A stretch of 8,723 nt of DNA from NCBI GenBank assembly GCA_021414165.1, contig JAIOPA010000271.1, forward strand, positions 1-8,723, written 5' to 3'. Position 1 is the stretch's first letter, and every line of letters starts with the position of its first letter. The notes under the pieces were generated by a model that saw only the letters and a list, made by a program, of their open reading frames with translations, was not told where the DNA came from and did no database searches. This document shows positions 1-8,723 of the stretch, one piece after another. This stretch comes from Candidatus Eiseniibacteriota bacterium. Lineage in GTDB: Bacteria; Eisenbacteria; RBG-16-71-46. Position numbers and translations under genes: made by a program.

Positions 1-1
1 G

Positions 2-1132
<1,131 letters not shown>

Positions 1133-1160
1133 GTCGATCTGAAGAGTTCCCGTGGCGTAA

Positions 1161-1207
1161 GGCCGTGACGGCTCGCCGCTCCCGAGTGTGGGGCGGCGGG
1201 CTCGGCC
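1161..1207 (+). promoter_or_regulatory. Long hairpin in the rpoB-rpoC spacer, ending at the rpoC ribosome binding site
   Basis: Bases 1171-1182 pair with 1190-1201 over 12 consecutive positions (two G-U pairs) around a 7-base loop, CGAGTGT. An outer helix of GGCCG (1161-1165) with CGGCC (1203-1207) can close it after a bulge. The structure ends one base before the AAAGGGAG ribosome binding stretch. It has no T-run, so it does not look like an intrinsic terminator. It may instead affect rpoC translation, mRNA processing or stability; that role is inference. Any fold seen by eye in GC-rich DNA needs an energy calculation against shuffled controls. Confidence 0.5.
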
Positions 1208-1215
1208 AAAGGGAG
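1208..1215 (+). promoter_or_regulatory. rpoC ribosome binding site (decides the start codon)
   Basis: AAAGGGAG lies 8 bases before ATG 1224, a good Shine-Dalgarno match at proper spacing. This favours ATG 1224 over the in-frame GTG at 1188. That GTG lies in the loop of the spacer hairpin, has no purine-rich site upstream, and would add 12 residues (MGRRARPKGVQS) that I do not recognise as part of RpoC. Confidence 0.8.
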
Positions 1216-1223
1216 TGCAATCA

Positions 1224-5447
<4,224 letters not shown>

Positions 5448-5516
5448 ACAAAAGCTTTACAAAAATAGCGATCCCGACCCCGCCAGGGGCCAGAATCGCC
5501 AGTTTGCTGGTCGTCA

Positions 5517-5536
5517 GGGGCCCCTTCGGGGGCCCC
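5517..5536 (+). terminator. Terminator-like hairpin after rpoC (8-bp stem, TTCG loop)
   Basis: GGGGCCCC (5517-5524) and GGGGCCCC (5529-5536) form a perfect 8-bp GC-only stem around a TTCG tetraloop, an exceptionally stable RNA hairpin. It lies 69 bases after the rpoC stop and upstream of the rpsL promoter, where an rpoBC terminator is expected. No T-run follows (ACACCGG), so it is not a classical intrinsic terminator. It may be a U-less terminator, a pause site, or a 3'-end-protecting structure after Rho-dependent termination. A smaller hairpin, CCCC-GCCA-GGGG, sits just upstream at 5478-5489. Confidence 0.5.
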
Positions 5537-5540
5537 ACAC

Positions 5541-5563
5541 CGGCCTTCGCTCGTCGGAGGCCG
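5541..5563 (+). terminator. Second GC-rich hairpin after rpoC
   Basis: CGGCCTTC (5541-5548) pairs with GGAGGCCG (5556-5563), an 8-bp stem with one G-U pair and a 7-base loop. It begins 4 bases after the TTCG hairpin, making a tandem pair. No T-run follows. It probably acts with the first hairpin at the rpoBC mRNA end, though it could also be an unremarkable fold in GC-rich DNA. Confidence 0.35.
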
Positions 5564-5593
5564 TCCGGAAGCGTGTCGAGGAGGAAATCCACC

Positions 5594-5623
5594 TTGACAC
5601 AGCAACATACGAGACTCTAGATT
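5594..5623 (+). promoter_or_regulatory. Sigma70-type promoter of the rpsL-rpsG-fusA operon
   Basis: A perfect -35 box, TTGACA (5594-5599), is followed after 18 bases by TAGATT (5618-5623), which matches TATAAT at 4 of 6 positions. Transcription would start near 5630, giving an rpsL leader of roughly 95 bases. The promoter follows the hairpins after rpoC, fitting a new transcription unit. The stretch between the -10 box and the expected start is GC-rich (GCTCGGC). In E. coli such discriminators go with repression by ppGpp and DksA at ribosomal promoters; stringent control here is inference. Confidence 0.65.
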
Positions 5624-5640
5624 GCTCGGCCTGCGCGGTC

Positions 5641-5673
5641 CACGGCGTAGCTTCATCTTATCTCGATGCCGTG
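5641..5673 (+). promoter_or_regulatory. Stem-loop in the rpsL mRNA leader
   Basis: CACGGCGT (5641-5648) pairs with ATGCCGTG (5666-5673) over 8 positions, one of them G-U, enclosing a 17-base pyrimidine-rich loop. It would begin about 10 bases into the transcript from the predicted promoter. A hairpin so close to the 5' end could protect the mRNA or bind a regulator. The loop is relatively AT-rich compared with its surroundings. No known riboswitch class is recognised. Confidence 0.4.
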
Positions 5674-5712
5674 CCCACAATCCGCGTACCCAGCTGATCT
5701 AAAAAAGCGTTC

Positions 5713-5717
5713 GGGGG
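5713..5717 (+). promoter_or_regulatory. rpsL ribosome binding site (GGGGG before a GTG start)
   Basis: A run of five G residues lies 7 bases before GTG 5725. It can pair with the CCUCC anti-Shine-Dalgarno sequence using one central G-U pair. It sits in a locally AT-rich stretch (AAAAAAGCGTTC before it, TTTTACT after it), which should keep the site accessible. It supports the GTG start, which is in any case forced because the reading frame contains no ATG. Confidence 0.55.
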
Positions 5718-5724
5718 TTTTACT

Positions 5725-6093
5725 GTGCCGACTTTGAGCCAGCTCGTCCGTCATGGACGGCGGCCACAGAAAAGCAAGACGGGTGCGCCTGCTCTCAAGG
5801 CCTGCCCGCAGAAGCGTGGCGTCTGCACTCGCGTGTACACGACCACGCCGAAGAAGCCGAACTCGGCCCTCCGCAAGGTGGCCCGTGTCCGTCTCACCAA
5901 TGGTATCGAAGTGACTGCCTACATCCCTGGCGAGGGCCACAACCTGCAGGAGCACTCGATCGTGCTCATCCGCGGTGGCCGCGTGAAGGATCTTCCCGGC
6001 GTGCGCTATCACATCGTGCGTGGCACGTTGGACGCCAGCGGAGTCAGTGGCCGGAAGCAGAGCCGGTCCAAGTACGGCACCAAGAGCAAGTAA
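5725..6093 (+). CDS. rpsL: 30S ribosomal protein S12
   Basis: S12 sits at the decoding centre of the small subunit, controls accuracy and contacts the streptomycin site. The product is 122 aa, close to the E. coli 124. It starts at GTG 5725 with the typical N terminus PTLSQLVRHGRR, and there is no other Met in the frame. The near-invariant blocks are present: ACPQKRGVCTRVYTTTPKKPNSALRK (residues 26-51), GEGHNLQEH (69-77) and GGRVKDLPGVRYH (84-96). K43 and K88, where resistance substitutions commonly arise, are the ordinary lysines, so the allele reads as streptomycin-sensitive. D89 in KDLPG corresponds to the aspartate methylthiolated by RimO in E. coli. It is the first gene after the predicted promoter, followed by rpsG after 138 bases. 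Identification is secure. Confidence 0.99.
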   Translation: MPTLSQLVRHGRRPQKSKTGAPALKACPQKRGVCTRVYTTTPKKPNSALRKVARVRLTNGIEVTAYIPGEGHNLQEHSIVLIRGGRVKDLPGVRYHIVRGTLDASGVSGRKQSRSKYGTKSK

Positions 6094-6117
6094 AACCTAG
6101 AATCGCCCGGCAGGGCC

Positions 6118-6142
6118 CCAGGGGGCTTTCTTTGCCCCCTGG
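6118..6142 (+). terminator. Hairpin after rpsL, possible weak terminator or attenuator
   Basis: CCAGGGGGC (6118-6126) pairs perfectly with GCCCCCTGG (6134-6142), a 9-bp stem with a TTTCTTT loop, 24 bases after the rpsL stop. The nearest T-run, TTTTT at 6158-6162, comes 15 bases later, too far for an efficient intrinsic terminator. Because rpsG and fusA probably depend on read-through, partial attenuation or 3'-end protection of a short rpsL mRNA is more likely than full termination. Confidence 0.45.
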
Positions 6143-6168
6143 CCGCTTGTCTGTCGGTTTTTGCATCA

Positions 6169-6210
6169 TGCGCGCCCTCGGCGCGCAAAAATCACGCGCC
6201 TTCAGGCGCG
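6169..6210 (+). promoter_or_regulatory. Tandem, mutually re-pairing hairpins in front of rpsG
   Basis: Hairpin 1 is TGCGCGCC (6169-6176), CTC loop, GGCGCGCA (6180-6187). Hairpin 2 is CGCGCC (6195-6200), TTCA loop, GGCGCG (6205-6210). Both arms share the same CGCGCC and GGCGCG hexamers, so 6180-6185 can instead pair with 6195-6200, and 6171-6176 with 6205-6210. The pair ends 8 bases before the rpsG ribosome binding site. In E. coli, S7 represses its own operon by binding the rpsL-rpsG intercistronic mRNA; this is the matching location, but I cannot show S7-site homology. Confidence 0.45.
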
Positions 6211-6218
6211 ATCGATCC

Positions 6219-6224
6219 GGAGAG
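6219..6224 (+). promoter_or_regulatory. rpsG ribosome binding site
   Basis: GGAGAG lies 7 bases before ATG 6232, a good Shine-Dalgarno sequence. It supports this start and places the site just after the tandem hairpins. Confidence 0.75.
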
Positions 6225-6231
6225 TCAGCAC

Positions 6232-6702
6232 ATGCCTCGTAAAGGCTATAGCGCGCGCCGCGAGTCGGCCGCCGATCCCAAGTACGATAGCGTCCTTGTG
6301 ACGCGGTTCATCAACGCCATCATGACCGGTGGCAAGCGCTCGATCGCCGAGGGCCATTTCTACAAGGCCATGACGATGATCGAGGAGAAGACCGGTCAGG
6401 AGGCGATGACCGTCCTCAAGTCCGCGATGAACAACGTGAAGCCGGTGCTCGAGGTGAAGTCGCGCCGCGTCGGTGGCGCGAACTACCAGGTGCCGGTCGA
6501 GGTTCGTCCGGATCGTCGTAACGCGCTCGCGACCCGTTGGATCATCACCTTCGCGCGTGGCCGCGCCGACCACACCTTCGCCGAGAAGTTCGCGGCGGAG
6601 ATCATGGCGGCGGCTCGTAACGAAGGTGGTGCGGTCAAGAAGCGTGAGGACACGCACAAGATGGCTGAGGCCAACAAGGCCTTCGCGCACTACCGCTGGT
6701 AA
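6232..6702 (+). CDS. rpsG: 30S ribosomal protein S7
   Basis: S7 nucleates assembly of the 30S head by binding the 3' domain of 16S rRNA and lies near the E-site tRNA. The product is 156 aa, the standard length for the family; it ends at AHYRW without the longer tail of E. coli K-12 S7. The start MPRKG is typical. Conserved parts are DPKYDS (15-20), the beta-hairpin region VKPVLEVKSRRVGGANYQVP (69-88), VEVRPDRRNALATRW (89-103) and the C-terminal AVKKREDTHKMAEANKAFAHYRW. It lies between rpsL and fusA in the classical str order. In E. coli this protein is also the translational repressor of the operon; whether it does so here is not visible from the protein alone. Identification is secure. Confidence 0.99.
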   Translation: MPRKGYSARRESAADPKYDSVLVTRFINAIMTGGKRSIAEGHFYKAMTMIEEKTGQEAMTVLKSAMNNVKPVLEVKSRRVGGANYQVPVEVRPDRRNALATRWIITFARGRADHTFAEKFAAEIMAAARNEGGAVKKREDTHKMAEANKAFAHYRW

Positions 6703-6714
6703 ACGCAGTCGTGA

Positions 6715-6757
6715 CGAAGGCCGGCCTTCGAGCCGGTCTGGGCGCTCACTGAGCGCC
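6715..6757 (+). promoter_or_regulatory. Overlapping hairpins in the rpsG-fusA spacer
   Basis: A perfect 16-base palindrome, CGAAGGCCGGCCTTCG, lies at 6715-6730 and could fold as a 6-bp stem with a CCGG loop. It overlaps an alternative 7-bp stem of 6719-6725 with 6732-6738. A separate 7-bp hairpin, GGCGCTC-ACT-GAGCGCC, follows at 6741-6757. None is followed by a T-run, so these may be processing, stability or attenuation structures rather than terminators. About 100 bases without clear structure or a convincing promoter separate them from fusA. Confidence 0.4.
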
Positions 6758-6845
6758 TCACCCGCACACGGCTGAACGAACGTCTCATCACCGCACTTTC
6801 TTCACCGAAAGGCAGGTGGTGTACCCGAAGCCCCGAACAATCCGA

Positions 6846-6849
6846 AGGA
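6846..6849 (+). promoter_or_regulatory. fusA ribosome binding site
   Basis: AGGA within GAAGGAT lies 9 bases before ATG 6859. It supports this start, which also gives the usual EF-G N terminus shortly before the P-loop. The nearby GTG at 6851 is out of frame. Confidence 0.7.
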
Positions 6850-6858
6850 TGTGAGCCC

Positions 6859-8723
<1,865 letters not shown>

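Noticed and set aside
1188..1223. GTG at 1188 as the rpoC start
   Set aside because: It has no ribosome binding site and lies in a hairpin loop, and the extra 12 residues look like translated spacer. ATG 1224 has a good site at 8 bases.
5622..5663. A second promoter in the rpsL leader (TTGCTC and nearby TA-containing hexamers)
   Set aside because: The -35 match is poor and no -10 box lies at proper spacing; the TTGACA/TAGATT pair is clearly better.
5541..6730. CGGCCTTCG shared by the rpoC-rpsL and rpsG-fusA spacers as a dispersed repeat
   Set aside because: Nine GC-rich bases can recur by chance, near-identical strings occur inside genes, and there is no longer flanking similarity.

Overview
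This window is a core-genome segment carrying the RNA polymerase and ribosome 'str' block, with every gene on the + strand: the 3' part of rpoB, complete rpoC, complete rpsL (S12), complete rpsG (S7), and the 5' part of fusA (EF-G), which runs off the right edge. I see no mobile element, tRNA, rRNA, CRISPR array or unfamiliar gene, and no evidence of an undescribed protein system. What merits attention is in the non-coding spacers and in lineage-specific protein insertions.

Organism: a GC-rich bacterium that almost avoids TTA, CTA and TCA codons. Three protein features are informative. RpoB carries the long charged insertion before its active-site lysine region that is known from proteobacteria, the Bacteroidota group and their relatives. 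RpoC has a long insertion inside the trigger loop. RpoC also has a short 'QKKMTGAIGE' insertion just before the bridge helix, which resembles Bacteroidota-type RpoC as I remember it. With the high GC and the gene order, this suggests a GC-rich member of the FCB superphylum, with Gemmatimonadota the most likely. That is inference from remembered family features, not from a search.

Layout: 2-1132 rpoB C-terminal part (376 residues); 1133-1223 spacer with a long hairpin ending directly against the rpoC ribosome binding site; 1224-5447 rpoC (1407 aa); 5448-5724 spacer with GC-rich terminator-like hairpins, then a good sigma70-type promoter (TTGACA, 18 bp, TAGATT) and a structured leader; 5725-6093 rpsL with a GTG start; 6094-6231 spacer with one hairpin followed at a distance by a T-run, then two tandem hairpins that can re-pair with each other; 6232-6702 rpsG; 6703-6858 spacer with overlapping hairpins; 6859-8723 fusA (first 621 codons).

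How the genes work together: beta and beta-prime form the catalytic core of RNA polymerase. S12 and S7 are 30S ribosomal proteins at the decoding site and in the head, and EF-G drives translocation across that subunit. The sequence suggests two transcription units, rpoBC and then an rpsL-rpsG-fusA operon with its own promoter, separated by hairpins. Each spacer is long and structured rather than a tight overlap, which leaves room for translational feedback or attenuation.
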